Assembly (NCBI GenBank): GCA_021325365.1
Contig: JAJPHF010000018.1
Coordinates: forward strand, 1 to 53,689
Reading direction: 5' to 3'
From: Pseudomonadota bacterium
GTDB taxonomy: Bacteria > Chloroflexota > UBA6077 > JAJPHF01
DNA length: 53,689 nt
Shown here: one piece after another, positions 1 through 7,977 of the stretch
Numbering within the stretch: the first letter of the stretch is position 1
How the letters are laid out: each line of letters begins with the position of its first letter
Translations under genes and position numbers: made by a program
Notes under the pieces: generated by a model
What the model was told of the DNA's origin: nothing
The model's input: the letters and a program-made list of their open reading frames with translations, nothing else
Database searches by the model: none

Positions 1-1
1 C

Positions 2-103
2 CGGAGCGTGGGCTACTTGCAGCACGATCTCAGTCTGGACGAGGTGGTGGACAACCGCTTCTGCGAGCGCGCGGTGCAGGAGCTGGGCCGCTACCCGAGC
101 TGA
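2..103 (+). CDS. C-terminal end of an NMT1-like solute-binding protein (partial)
   Basis: Only the last 33 codons are in the window, ending in TGA at 101-103. The peptide ends LSLDEVVDNRFCERAVQELG and then RYPS. An acidic/hydrophobic stretch followed by VDNRF and a short helix is the usual end of NMT1/THI5/SsuA-like periplasmic binding proteins; the complete homologue at 1226-2371 ends with a comparable VDPQFVDYALG segment. By family it would be the extracytoplasmic binding component of an ABC importer for a nitrate-, sulfonate- or pyrimidine-like solute. The call rests on resemblance to the other three binding proteins here, since most of the gene lies outside. Confidence 0.55.
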   Translation, partial: RSVGYLQHDLSLDEVVDNRFCERAVQELGRYPS

Positions 104-187
104 GCCGCGGGCTCGACAACCGCTTGGGCGAGCGGCCCGCCCGCCTCTGGCGCGGCCGCCACGCCCACGAGCTGAGGATCATTGCGC

Positions 188-1096
188 ATGCCTGCCGTTG
201 GCCTCTTCGTGCCCACCGCCGCGCCCGACGCGCGGCCCGATATGGCGGTGGCCTTCGGCCAGCGCGCCGAGGCCGCCGGCCTGGCATCCGTCTGGCTCCC
301 CGATCGGCCGGTGTTTGCCAACCCGGACCCGCTGGTCGCCCTCGCCGCCGTGGCCGCCACTACCAGCCGCGTGCAGCTTGGCACCTGCGTGCTCCTCGGC
401 ACGCTGCGGCCCCCGGCGCTGCTGGCGAAGTCGGTGGCCTCGCTCGACGCGCTCTCGGGCGGCCGCGTCATCCTGGGGCTCGGCGTCGGCAGCCGCGCCG
501 ACGACTTCGCCGCGGCCGGGGTGCCGTTCGCCGGCCGCGGCGCGCGGGCGAGCGAGCTGATCCAGATTCTCCGCCTGGCCTGGAGTGGTGCGCCGCTGCG
601 CCACGAGGGCCGCGTCTACCAGCTTGACGTGGGGCCGGTCGGTCCCCGCCCGGTGCAGCCGGGCGGGCCGCCGATCTGGCTGGGCGGCAGCGCGCCGGCG
701 GCCCTGCGCCGGGCCGGTCGCCTGGCCGACGGCTACATCGCCAGCTCCACGAGCGGGCCGGCCGGCGTGCGTCGCACGTGGCGGGCCGTGCGCGATAGCG
801 CCGAGCAGGCGGGCCGCGACCCCGCTTCGCTCACGCTGGCGGCGCTCGTCCGCGCCTCGGTGGACGAGGATATCGAGCGGGCGATGGCGCGGACTGTCGC
901 GAACGCGCGCCACTACCGCCCGAACGCCCGCGACGACCCGGACCCGGCCGCGCTGCTGCTGGGCGCTCCGGAGGTCTGTGTCGAGCGGGCCCACGCCTAC
1001 TTCGCGGCCGGCGTCGAGCTGCTCATCGTCGCACCCGTGACCGCGGACCTCGGCCACCTCGATCGCCTGCTCGGCGAGGTGCTCACGCGGCTGTGA
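188..1096 (+). CDS. LLM-class flavin-dependent oxidoreductase
   Basis: A 302-residue bacterial luciferase-like TIM-barrel protein, expected to be cytosolic and to use FMN or F420. Family marks are the N-terminal VGLFVPT strand, LGTCVLLGTLRPPALLAKSV, the GGRVILGLGVGSR segment and the late PPIWLGGSAPAALRRAGRLADGYI region, typical of F420-dependent LLM enzymes. ATG at 188 is preferred over TTG at 182 because GAGGAT at 173-178 is well spaced from it. It follows the partial binding protein by 84 bp on the same strand, so oxidation of an imported compound is plausible. The substrate cannot be read from sequence. Confidence 0.88.
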   Translation: MPAVGLFVPTAAPDARPDMAVAFGQRAEAAGLASVWLPDRPVFANPDPLVALAAVAATTSRVQLGTCVLLGTLRPPALLAKSVASLDALSGGRVILGLGVGSRADDFAAAGVPFAGRGARASELIQILRLAWSGAPLRHEGRVYQLDVGPVGPRPVQPGGPPIWLGGSAPAALRRAGRLADGYIASSTSGPAGVRRTWRAVRDSAEQAGRDPASLTLAALVRASVDEDIERAMARTVANARHYRPNARDDPDPAALLLGAPEVCVERAHAYFAAGVELLIVAPVTADLGHLDRLLGEVLTRL

Positions 1097-1200
1097 GAGC
1101 AGCTACGCGCCTCCGGGGTTGGGCAGGCGCGCGTCAGCGGCGATCCGAGCCACGCAGGGCCGGGGCTGCGGCCTGCGGGCCGCGGGCGGCCACGAGAGCC

Positions 1201-1251
1201 GCCCCTACGAGAGGACGAGGCCCGGTTACGGCGCGGCTTCGTCGTAGGGGC
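1201..1251. terminator. Inverted repeat across the 3' end of the leftward binding-protein gene
   Basis: GCCCCTACGA at 1201-1210 is repeated inverted as TCGTAGGGGC at 1242-1251, spanning the stop codon of the leftward gene at 1226. It sits between two convergent genes, where a shared transcription end is expected. There is no uridine tract, so a role as a processed or Rho-assisted 3' end is as likely as a classical terminator. Confidence 0.35.
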
Positions 1252-2371
1252 CGAGGATGCCGAGGGCGTAGTCGACGAACTGCGGATCGACGATGGCCGC
1301 CACGTCGATCTTCCGTGGGACCAGGTCGCGCGCCGCGAACCAGTCCTGCGCGGCGATGAGGGTCGTGGGATCGACGCGGCCGTTGGGGTTGATGTAGGTC
1401 GGGGTGAGCTGCGCGTAGAGGGCGGGGTCTTTCACCGAGGTCTGGCGGATCAGGGCGCTGACCACGGCGTCGCGGCCCTTGTTCTTCACGAAGGCGTCGG
1501 TATAGTCGCGGACGCCGCGCAGGTAGGCCAGCAGCCAGCGGCGCGCGGCCTCGGGCTGCGACCGCACGAAGTCGGCCGAGTAGAGGATGAAGCCGGTCTG
1601 CAGCCCGGGGTAGAGGTCGCCGCTGCGATAGAGCTGGTGGGAGATGCCGGCCGCGACACCCTGCGTCACCAGGGGCTCGGTGAGCAAGGCCGCGTCCACG
1701 CTGCGGTTGGCGAGGGCGGCGTTCGCCTCGGGCGTCGCCAGGTCGACCACCTGCACGTCGTCGATGGTCATGCCCTGCGCTTCCAGGCCGTGCCCTAGCT
1801 CCAGCGCCAGGGTGCTGCCCGCCTGCGCGCCCGGCACCGCGACTCGGAGGCCCCGCAGGTCGGGCAGCGCGCGGACCGCGCCGCTTTCCCACAGGTCCTG
1901 CCGCACGACCAGCGCGCTCTCGCTGCGGCCCGGCGTCTCGCGGCCGCGATCGGCGACGATCCGCACGTCCACGTCGCGCCCCACGGCGTTGAACAGCCCG
2001 GCGGTGATCGCGGCGCCGATGACGTCGAGCTGGCCCGCGGCGAGCGGCTGCATCATCCGCGTCACGCCGTCGAAGCGATTGTCCTCGACGTCGAGGCCCT
2101 GCTCGGCGAAGTAGCCGCGGTCGAGCCCGATGAACATCGGCCCGTTGACGCTGGCATCGGTCACGCCCATCTGGACCTTCACGCGGGGCGCGAGCGGCGC
2201 GAGGGCCGTCGGGGCGGCGCTGGCCGGGGCGGCGGGCGCGCCGGGCGCGGCGCCCGCCGCCCCGCTCGAGGGGGCGGTGAGGGCGGGCTCCCGGGCGGCC
2301 GGGGCCGCGCACGCCGTCAGCAGCAGGGCCAGGATGACGCCGGGGATGCAAGCGCGGCCAATCGTCCGCAC
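1226..2371 (-). CDS. NMT1/THI5-like ABC transporter substrate-binding lipoprotein
   Basis: A 381-residue lipoprotein. The leader VRTIGRACIPGVILALLLTAC ends in a lipobox with Cys21, followed by an Ala/Pro-rich tether and a two-lobed binding fold. Recognisable parts are VQMGVTDASVNGPMFIGLDR, GYFAEQGLDVE near the ligand cleft, LAAGQLDVIGAAI and the late RVDPTTL..DWFAARDLV segment. The chosen GTG at 2371 has GGAGGG five bases upstream; longer forms would read through the 37-bp repeat and put residues before the signal peptide. It should capture a small organic solute outside the membrane. No permease or ATPase gene is adjacent, so it either uses a transporter encoded elsewhere or acts as a sensor. 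Confidence 0.85.
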   Translation of the reverse strand: MRTIGRACIPGVILALLLTACAAPAAREPALTAPSSGAAGAAPGAPAAPASAAPTALAPLAPRVKVQMGVTDASVNGPMFIGLDRGYFAEQGLDVEDNRFDGVTRMMQPLAAGQLDVIGAAITAGLFNAVGRDVDVRIVADRGRETPGRSESALVVRQDLWESGAVRALPDLRGLRVAVPGAQAGSTLALELGHGLEAQGMTIDDVQVVDLATPEANAALANRSVDAALLTEPLVTQGVAAGISHQLYRSGDLYPGLQTGFILYSADFVRSQPEAARRWLLAYLRGVRDYTDAFVKNKGRDAVVSALIRQTSVKDPALYAQLTPTYINPNGRVDPTTLIAAQDWFAARDLVPRKIDVAAIVDPQFVDYALGILGPYDEAAP

Positions 2372-2377
2372 GGTGGC

Positions 2378-2487
2378 CCTCCACTCTGTTCGGATCACGC
2401 GTGGCGGCGGCGCGTGTTCCACTTCCTCCCGCAAGTCCGCCAAAATGTAGCCTCCACTCTGTTCGGATCACGCGTGGCGGCGGCGCG
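2378..2487. repeat. 37-bp direct repeat pair in the leader of the leftward binding protein
   Basis: Positions 2378-2414 and 2451-2487 are identical over 37 bases, 73 bp apart, beginning CCTCCACTCTG and ending GCGGCGGCGCG. On the minus strand each copy ends with GGAGG. The copy next to the gene supplies the ribosome binding site for GTG 2371; the other repeats that signal upstream without a good start codon. Confidence 0.85.
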
Positions 2488-2506
2488 GGCACACCGCCGC
2501 GGGCGC

Positions 2507-2512
2507 ATTATA
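2507..2512 (-). promoter_or_regulatory. Possible -10 box for the leftward binding-protein gene
   Basis: The minus strand reads TATAAT here, about 135 bp upstream of the GTG start, in an otherwise very GC-rich intergenic stretch between divergent genes. I see no convincing -35 hexamer at 16-18 bp, so the assignment is weak. If used, the transcript would carry both 37-bp repeats in its leader. Confidence 0.3.
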
Positions 2513-2611
2513 CGCGTTGGGCGCGGCGTGAGCGGCACTGCGCGGGGGCGGGTGGAGCCGGGCTCGCGGCGATGGTACAGTAGGCGGCAACCTACGCATT
2601 CGGAGGCAGCC

Positions 2612-3637
2612 GTGGCCCGTTACCGTGTGGTGTACTGCGGGGCGATCGACCCGCCGCGCGATTTGCTGATGCCGATCCTGAGCCCGCTCGACGTCGAGCT
2701 GGTCGCCGCCAACCCGCGCAGCGGCGAGGAGATCGTCGCCGCGGCCGGCGAGGCCGACGCCATCATCCTGCACGGCAGCGTGCCGCTGCCTGCCGCGATC
2801 TTGCAGCAGCTGCCCCGCTGCCGCATCATCGCGCGGACCGGCGTCGGCGTGGACCGCATCGACCTGGAGGCGGCCGCGCGCCAGGGGCTGCACATCACGA
2901 ACGCCGCCGGCTGCAACGCGATCGAGGTGGCCGAGCAGACGATTGGGCTGATGTACACGCTGGCGCGCAAGCTGGTCCGCATGAACACCTACGTCCACGA
3001 GGGGCGCTGGCAGCGGCACTCGCGCGAGCTACACGCCTACCGCGGGCGCGTGCGGCGCATCACCGGCCAGACGGTGGGCATCGTGGGCCTGGGCCACGTC
3101 GGGCGCCAGGTGGCCTGGCGGGCGGCCGCGCTCGGCCTGCGCGTGCTGGCGGTCGATCCGTACCTCGACGCGGCCGAGGCGCGGGCGCGCCAGGCGGAGC
3201 TGACGACGCTCGACGCGATGCTGCCCGAGGTGGACTTCCTGACGCTCCACGCGCCGCTGACCGACGAGACGTACCGCCTGATCGGCGCGGCGCAGCTGGC
3301 GCGGATGAAGCCGAGCGCCTACCTGATCAACTGCGCGCGCGGCCCGCTGGTCGATCCGGAGGCGCTGTACGAGGCGCTGGTCGCGGGGCGACTGGCCGGC
3401 GCGGCGCTCGACGTGACCGATCCCGAGCCGATCCCCGTCGACAGCCCGCTGCTCACGCTGGACAACGTGCTGGTGACGGCGCACACCGCGGCGAACTCCG
3501 ACGAGTCGTTTGCCGACTGCCAACGCTGCGCCGCCGAGCAGGTCGCGCTCGTGCTGAGCGGCAAGCCGCCGACGAACCCGATCGACGAGCCGTGGCTGCG
3601 GCGCAGCGCGGTCGAGACGACGTTCGGCGGGGTGTGA
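2612..3637 (+). CDS. D-2-hydroxyacid dehydrogenase (phosphoglycerate dehydrogenase-like)
   Basis: A 341-residue NAD-dependent dehydrogenase of the D-isomer-specific family. It has a split catalytic domain and a Rossmann domain with GLGHVG at residues 159-164, followed by the acidic residue in LAVDPY. The catalytic trio is visible: Arg in NCARGPLVD, Glu in DPEPIP and His in VTAHTAAN. The HTAAN form and the LARKLVRMN region resemble C-terminal-binding-protein-type or SerA-like members. No ACT or regulatory domain follows, so feedback-regulated serine synthesis is unlikely. The GTG start has GGAGG five bases upstream. The next gene starts 12 bp after its stop, probably in the same transcript. 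Confidence 0.88.
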   Translation: MARYRVVYCGAIDPPRDLLMPILSPLDVELVAANPRSGEEIVAAAGEADAIILHGSVPLPAAILQQLPRCRIIARTGVGVDRIDLEAAARQGLHITNAAGCNAIEVAEQTIGLMYTLARKLVRMNTYVHEGRWQRHSRELHAYRGRVRRITGQTVGIVGLGHVGRQVAWRAAALGLRVLAVDPYLDAAEARARQAELTTLDAMLPEVDFLTLHAPLTDETYRLIGAAQLARMKPSAYLINCARGPLVDPEALYEALVAGRLAGAALDVTDPEPIPVDSPLLTLDNVLVTAHTAANSDESFADCQRCAAEQVALVLSGKPPTNPIDEPWLRRSAVETTFGGV

Positions 3638-3649
3638 GGCGCCAGGCCG

Positions 3650-4681
3650 ATGGAGTTTGGCATCTTCGACTGGATCGACCGCGATCCGCTGGTGCTGGCC
3701 GACACGTACGAGCAGCGCCTGCAGGTGATCGCCGCGGCCGACGCGCTCGGCTACTGGTGCTACCACCTGGCCGAGCACCACGGCACGCCGCTGGGCATGG
3801 CGCCCGCGCCGGGGCTGTTCCTGGCGGCCGCCTCGCAGCGCACGCGGCGCATCCGGCTTGGCCCGCTCGTCTACCTGCTGCCGCTGTACAACCCCGTGCG
3901 GCTCGCCGAAGAGATCTGCATGCTGGATCATCTCAGCCGTGGCCGGCTGGAGCTGGGCATCGGGCGCGGCGCCTCGCCCTACGAGCTAGCGATGCTGAAC
4001 GTGGACGTGGCCGAGACGAAGGCCATGTTCGACGAAGCGCTCGACATCATCTTGATGGGGCTCACCACCGGCCGCGTGGACTACGCCGGGGAGCACTACA
4101 CGTTTCGGGACGTGCTCATCCCCACGCGGCCGTACCAGCAGCCCTACCCGCCGCTGTGGTACCCGACCAGCAACCCCGCGTCGATGCCCTGGGTGGGCGA
4201 GCAGCGCTTCAACCTGCTGTTCGCCCACACCACGCGTGACCTAAACGAGCAGCAGCAGATGCTCGCGGCCTACGAGCAGGCCCTGGCCGCCGCGCCGGCC
4301 GCGGCCGCGCTGAACGCGCCCGCGGGCGCGCCGCGCTACGGGCTGGTGCGCCACGTCTGCGTGGCCGAGACGGACGCCGATGCGCTGGCGATCGCGCGCG
4401 CGGCCTGGCCGGCGTGGCACGCCAGCTTCAACTTTCTCTGGCGGCTGCACGACAACCCGCGCCACGAGGACTCGGCCGACTTCGACGGCGCGGTGGCGAG
4501 CGGCATGGCGGTCGTGGGCTCGCCCGCCACGGTCGCGGCGCGGCTGCGGGCGCTGGTCGCGGCGACGGGCGGCAACTACTTCGCGGGGTGCTTCTCGTGG
4601 GGCAGCCTGACGCTGGAGCAGCAGCTCACGTCGCTGCGGCTGTTCGCGGAGCGCGTCATACCCGCCTGCCGCACTGCCTGA
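3650..4681 (+). CDS. LLM-class flavin-dependent monooxygenase
   Basis: A 343-residue luciferase-like protein starting MEFGIFDWIDRDP. It has YLAEHH-type residues (YHLAEHHGTPLG), the RIRLGPLVYLLPLYNPVRLAEE strand and GRLELGIGRGASPYEL, all typical of the alkanal monooxygenase/SsuD-like group. The HVCVAETDADALAIARAAW segment and the final SWGSLTLEQQLTSLRLFAE helix fit the full-length family. It lies 12 bp behind the D-hydroxyacid dehydrogenase and may act with it. It differs strongly from the LLM enzyme at 188-1096 and is not a recent duplicate. A flavin reductase partner is not visible nearby. The substrate is unknown. Confidence 0.87.
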   Translation: MEFGIFDWIDRDPLVLADTYEQRLQVIAAADALGYWCYHLAEHHGTPLGMAPAPGLFLAAASQRTRRIRLGPLVYLLPLYNPVRLAEEICMLDHLSRGRLELGIGRGASPYELAMLNVDVAETKAMFDEALDIILMGLTTGRVDYAGEHYTFRDVLIPTRPYQQPYPPLWYPTSNPASMPWVGEQRFNLLFAHTTRDLNEQQQMLAAYEQALAAAPAAAALNAPAGAPRYGLVRHVCVAETDADALAIARAAWPAWHASFNFLWRLHDNPRHEDSADFDGAVASGMAVVGSPATVAARLRALVAATGGNYFAGCFSWGSLTLEQQLTSLRLFAERVIPACRTA

Positions 4682-4741
4682 CCAGCGCTTACTGGGGCGC
4701 GCCCCGGCTCCCGTGATCGGGATGGGGCCTCTCCCCCGCCC

Positions 4742-5308
4742 TCACACCTGCCGCCCCAGGAACGCGGCCAGGCGGTCGTGGATGGGGGCGTCGGCCGGGC
4801 AGGGCTGCTCGGGGCCGAATGGCCCGCCGGGGCTGCGCGCCCCGGCGGGCATCGCCTGCCGCGCGCGCTCGAGCACTGCCGCGCTCACCTCGGGGTCGAG
4901 CGTGCGGTCGCGGCCGGTGGCCTTGGCCAGGTCCCAGGTGTGGACGAGCTGGTCCGCGATGTTGAAGCCGATGGCCTGCGCGCCCGGGATCTGCCCGAAC
5001 GGCAGGTTCAGCGTGCGCTCCAGCGCGCCGGGCGTCTTCCAGGCGGCGATCGCCGCGCGGGCCGAGGCGGCGTAGGCGGCGGCTGGATCGTCGCCCGACG
5101 GCGAGCTGTCGAGCGCCGGCGCACCGACCTGGGGCTGGCCGCTCGCCCCGGCGGCGAACCGCCAGTTGACGCCGATCATGTGGTCGAGGAGCTGCCGCAC
5201 GTTCCACTCGCTGCACGGCGTGGGCTTCGACAGGTCCTCGGGGCGGAGGCTGGCGACCATCCGCTCGGCGCCCTCCAGGGTCCGCTGGCACATCTCGATC
5301 TGGTCCAT
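4742..5308 (-). CDS. TIGR03086-type metal-binding protein (DinB/maleylpyruvate isomerase-like)
   Basis: A 188-residue four-helix protein. The N-terminal TPCSEWNVRQLLDHMIG motif places a metal-ligand His at residue 43, and a second His lies in NIADQLVHTWDLAKATG; both are hallmarks of the TIGR03086 branch of the mycothiol-dependent maleylpyruvate isomerase/DinB superfamily. Such proteins bind a divalent metal and are thought to act on thiol adducts or in detoxification; the function of this branch is not established. AAGGAG precedes the ATG. It is transcribed away from the di-iron gene and converges with the LLM gene. Confidence 0.85.
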   Translation of the reverse strand: MDQIEMCQRTLEGAERMVASLRPEDLSKPTPCSEWNVRQLLDHMIGVNWRFAAGASGQPQVGAPALDSSPSGDDPAAAYAASARAAIAAWKTPGALERTLNLPFGQIPGAQAIGFNIADQLVHTWDLAKATGRDRTLDPEVSAAVLERARQAMPAGARSPGGPFGPEQPCPADAPIHDRLAAFLGRQV

Positions 5309-5394
5309 CGTTGCGCTCCTTCATGGTGTGTCGCGTGCAGCCCGCTAAGACTACCTTCGAGTAACTCCTGCCGCGGCTGCTTCGTCCGGCGCTA

Positions 5395-5409
5395 ACCTGA
5401 CGATCAGGT
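5395..5409. promoter_or_regulatory. Operator-like palindrome upstream of the di-iron gene promoter
   Basis: ACCTGACGATCAGGT is a perfect 6-bp dyad with a 3-bp centre, ending 12 bases before the -35 box of the rightward promoter. Its position between divergent genes fits a regulator site able to act on either side. No regulator gene is adjacent. Confidence 0.45.
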
Positions 5410-5421
5410 GAGGATAGCATC

Positions 5422-5450
5422 TTGACGAGGGGGCGGACGCGGCCCATAAT
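5422..5450 (+). promoter_or_regulatory. Sigma70-type promoter of the ferritin-like gene
   Basis: TTGACG at 5422-5427 and CATAAT at 5445-5450 are separated by exactly 17 bp, each one base from consensus. Transcription would start near 5457, giving a leader of about 60 bases before the ATG at 5516. This is the best-matched vegetative promoter I see in the window. Confidence 0.65.
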
Positions 5451-5515
5451 CGGCCCAGCGTCGCGGCGGACGGCGGCCGTGAGCGCGGGGCGAGGGCGCG
5501 CGAAGGGAGGGCGTC

Positions 5516-6379
5516 ATGGACATCCGCGGTGTGGGTACCCCGATCAGCTACTCCGACGACAACCCGATCACGCAGTGGGCGCACGAGTTTCGGCACCAGC
5601 GCGACGCGCAGAAGCGCGAGCCGCGCGACGAGGCCGAGCGCAAGCTGCTGGCGCGCTGGATGGGCTGGCGCGGGCGCATGGAGCTGGAGCAGATCGTGGG
5701 CTCGGCGTGCTACGCCTACAGCCATTTCAGTGGCGAGCTAGACAGCGAGTGGCGATACGTCCTGGCCGACCACATCCGCACCGAGGCCGGCCACGGCTGG
5801 GGCTACATCAAACAGGGCGATCTGATCGATCCCTCGGTAGACCACTCGCAGCCTGATCCCGACTTCGAGGACGAGTACGGCGTCACGCTCAACTATCCGC
5901 ACATGGAGCTGATGAAGCGCGACTTCCTGAGCTACCTGATCGCGGGCAACCTGTGGGCCTACGGCACCGTGACGGCGCACACGATCCAGAACATCATCAT
6001 CACCACGCCGAAGGTGCTGGACTTCGAGACGCGAGTGGTGGAGGCAGAAGAGCAGGGCCACCACGACGCCGCGCTGCAGAAGCTGCACGACTACGTGTGG
6101 CAGCTCATCGACCGCTATGGCGAGGCGCCGATCCGCCAGCGCATCGCGGAGATCGACGCGGCGGCGATCAACTGCGGCTCGCGCGTGATCTTCTACCCGC
6201 CGTGGCGCGACTTCCTGCGGCAGTACTTCGACGCGCCGATCGAGAACGCGGCGCGGTTCTTCGAGTGGCGCGAGTACCTGTACTTGAACGTGCTGGGCTT
6301 CCCGCCCGAGCCGGTGCGGCCGAAGCACTGGCCCAAGGAGGTGCCCATGCCGGCGCTCGTCGGGGCGTCGAGCAGTTAG
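5516..6379 (+). CDS. Ferritin-like di-iron protein
   Basis: A 287-residue helical protein with two ExxH motifs, E90-A-G-H93 and E179-Q-G-H182, plus E58 in MELEQIVGS on the first long helix. This spacing is the carboxylate-bridged di-iron pattern of the ferritin-like superfamily, which includes oxygenases such as the phenylacetyl-CoA epoxidase PaaA/PaaC group and manganese catalases. The central HTIQNIIITTP and C-terminal YPPWRDFLRQYFDAPIENA segments are distinctive, but I cannot name a subfamily. GGGAGGG precedes the ATG. The next gene is a binding lipoprotein 44 bp downstream in the same direction, so oxidation of an imported compound is a reasonable guess. Confidence 0.75.
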   Translation: MDIRGVGTPISYSDDNPITQWAHEFRHQRDAQKREPRDEAERKLLARWMGWRGRMELEQIVGSACYAYSHFSGELDSEWRYVLADHIRTEAGHGWGYIKQGDLIDPSVDHSQPDPDFEDEYGVTLNYPHMELMKRDFLSYLIAGNLWAYGTVTAHTIQNIIITTPKVLDFETRVVEAEEQGHHDAALQKLHDYVWQLIDRYGEAPIRQRIAEIDAAAINCGSRVIFYPPWRDFLRQYFDAPIENAARFFEWREYLYLNVLGFPPEPVRPKHWPKEVPMPALVGASSS

Positions 6380-6423
6380 CGCGCGGGACGCGCGGGCGGG
6401 GATAGCGCGGCGGAGGGAGCACG

Positions 6424-7479
6424 ATGCGATGGCCACTCGGCGGGCTCGTCGTCGCGCTCGCCGTCGCCGCCTGTAGCGCTCCGGCGGCGCCCGCGCGCCT
6501 GTCGCCCGCGAGCCAGCCGAGCGGCGCGGGGCCGCCGACGGTCGAGGGCGCCGCGTCGGCGGCCCCGCCGACGCCGGTGACACTGGCGGCGAGCGAGAAC
6601 GTTACGTCGAACGTGTTCGTGTGGCTGGCGCGCGACCAGGGGCTGTTCGAGCAGCGCCACGTCGCCATCGACCTGCAGACGATCAACGCCATCAACGCCA
6701 TCAAGGCGCTCGTCGCGGGCCAGCTCGACGGCGTGCTGCTCGGCAGCCCCGAGGTCGTGGCGGCGCGCGCCTCCGGGGTCGATCTCACGATCGTCGCCGT
6801 GTTTGTCTCGCTGTACAACCAGATCATGGTGGTGCCGCCCGAGATCACCGCCGTGGAGCAGCTCCGCGGCCGCACGGTCGGCGTCATCACCAAGACCTCG
6901 GTGAACGGGGTCGGCACGGTGGCGGGCCTGCGGGCGCTGGGCCTGGAGACGCCGCGCGACTACCAGGTGTTCGAGACGGGCGTGGCGGGCGTGTACACCG
7001 GCCTGGCGAACCAGCTCATGGCTGGCAACGTTGACGGCGCCGCCCTGGAGGCGCAGCTGGCCCGGCGCGTGGTGGCGCAGGGCTACCGCGAGCTGTACGA
7101 CCAGGCGGCGATGGGCACGCCCGGGGCGGCGGGCGCGCTCACGTTTCGGACGGACTACGTGCGCGCCCATCCCGAGGTGGTGCAGCAGGTGGTGGACACG
7201 CTCATCGCGGGCGTGAGGTATGCCAAGTCGCACCGCGAGGAGGCGCTAACCGCCCTCCGCGTACACTCGAAGCTGGATGACCCGGCCGAGCTGGACTTCG
7301 TGTACGAGCGCGTGGTGCAGCAACTGCTCTCCGCCACGCCGTACCCGGCCCCCGAGCAGTTCCCCGACGTGATCGAGGCGCTGGCCGCCGAGCAGCCCGC
7401 CGTGCGCTCGCTCGACATCTCCACCCTCATCGACCGTCGCTTCGTAGACGACGCCCTGCGGCGCTCGCGCCCGCGCTGA
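6424..7479 (+). CDS. NMT1-like ABC transporter substrate-binding lipoprotein
   Basis: A 351-residue lipoprotein. MRWPLGGLVVALAVAAC gives a lipobox with Cys17, then an Ala/Pro tether and the binding fold. LARDQGLFEQRHVAIDLQ, LVAGQLDGVLLGSPEVVAARA and LRGRTVGVITKTSVN are the usual ligand-cleft elements of NMT1/SsuA-like proteins, and the end (LIDRRFVDDALRRS) matches the partial protein at the window start. GGAGGGAG precedes the ATG. It follows the di-iron gene by 44 bp, probably in one transcript from the promoter at 5422. No transporter subunits follow; the next genes are convergent. Confidence 0.85.
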   Translation: MRWPLGGLVVALAVAACSAPAAPARLSPASQPSGAGPPTVEGAASAAPPTPVTLAASENVTSNVFVWLARDQGLFEQRHVAIDLQTINAINAIKALVAGQLDGVLLGSPEVVAARASGVDLTIVAVFVSLYNQIMVVPPEITAVEQLRGRTVGVITKTSVNGVGTVAGLRALGLETPRDYQVFETGVAGVYTGLANQLMAGNVDGAALEAQLARRVVAQGYRELYDQAAMGTPGAAGALTFRTDYVRAHPEVVQQVVDTLIAGVRYAKSHREEALTALRVHSKLDDPAELDFVYERVVQQLLSATPYPAPEQFPDVIEALAAEQPAVRSLDISTLIDRRFVDDALRRSRPR

Positions 7480-7505
7480 GGACGGCGGCTGAGGTTCCCA
7501 AGGCG

Positions 7506-7528
7506 GCCGGTGCCAGTCGACCACCGGC
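7506..7528. terminator. Hairpin between convergent genes
   Basis: GCCGGTG at 7506-7512 pairs with CACCGGC at 7522-7528 around a 9-base loop in the 57-bp gap between the binding-protein gene and the convergent toxin gene. There is no T tract. Position makes a transcription-end role likely. Confidence 0.35.
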
Positions 7529-7536
7529 AGTCGCCA

Positions 7537-7977
7537 CTACACCGTGTTAGCGTCTACCAGGGTCCAGCCGTACTGAGCAAAGTTGTGGTCCAGGGAGAAG
7601 GCGTAGCTGATCCTTAGCCGCTCCATCACCGCGAAGAAGATAGCATCGTTCAGCGAGAAGTCCTTATCGGAATATCGGGCAATGATTGCCCGCGCGCGCT
7701 GCTCATCTCGAACGCTGACGCGGACCACCGTGGTGGCCTGGCTGGCGTCGATCTCGGTCAGCACGCGTGCAGCAACCGTGCGGTTGATTCGTGTCAGAAC
7801 GAGAGCGTGCAGTTCGGCAAGCGTGAAGTTTGTAGTGAACAGGCGACGCCGCTCAGCAACCAGTCGTATCATCATCGTACTGGCATTGGAATGGCTCGTG
7901 TCGCGGCGGTTCACGAGAACGAAGTAAGCAGAAGTGTCGACAAAGACGCGGTGTCTGTGCGCCGGCGGATAGCTCAT
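7537..7977 (-). CDS. vapC: PIN-domain ribonuclease, VapC-type toxin
   Basis: A 146-residue PIN-domain protein. The four acidic metal ligands are present: D14 in VFVDTSAY, E55 in TLAELHA, D111 in SLNDAIFFAVM and D130 in SLDHNF. VapC toxins cleave tRNA or rRNA and are neutralised by a protein encoded just upstream. Here the start overlaps the stop of the upstream small gene as ATGA (7974-7977), the classic translational coupling of such pairs. The full catalytic set argues that it is active. Base composition is lower in GC than its neighbours, consistent with acquisition as a mobile module. Confidence 0.88.
   Translation of the reverse strand: MSYPPAHRHRVFVDTSAYFVLVNRRDTSHSNASTMMIRLVAERRRLFTTNFTLAELHALVLTRINRTVAARVLTEIDASQATTVVRVSVRDEQRARAIIARYSDKDFSLNDAIFFAVMERLRISYAFSLDHNFAQYGWTLVDANTV

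Noticed and set aside
179..1057. Long minus-strand frame opposite the first LLM gene
   Set aside because: It is an antisense shadow rich in Arg, Gly and Ala with no ribosome site or family signature. The plus strand encodes a clear LLM protein.
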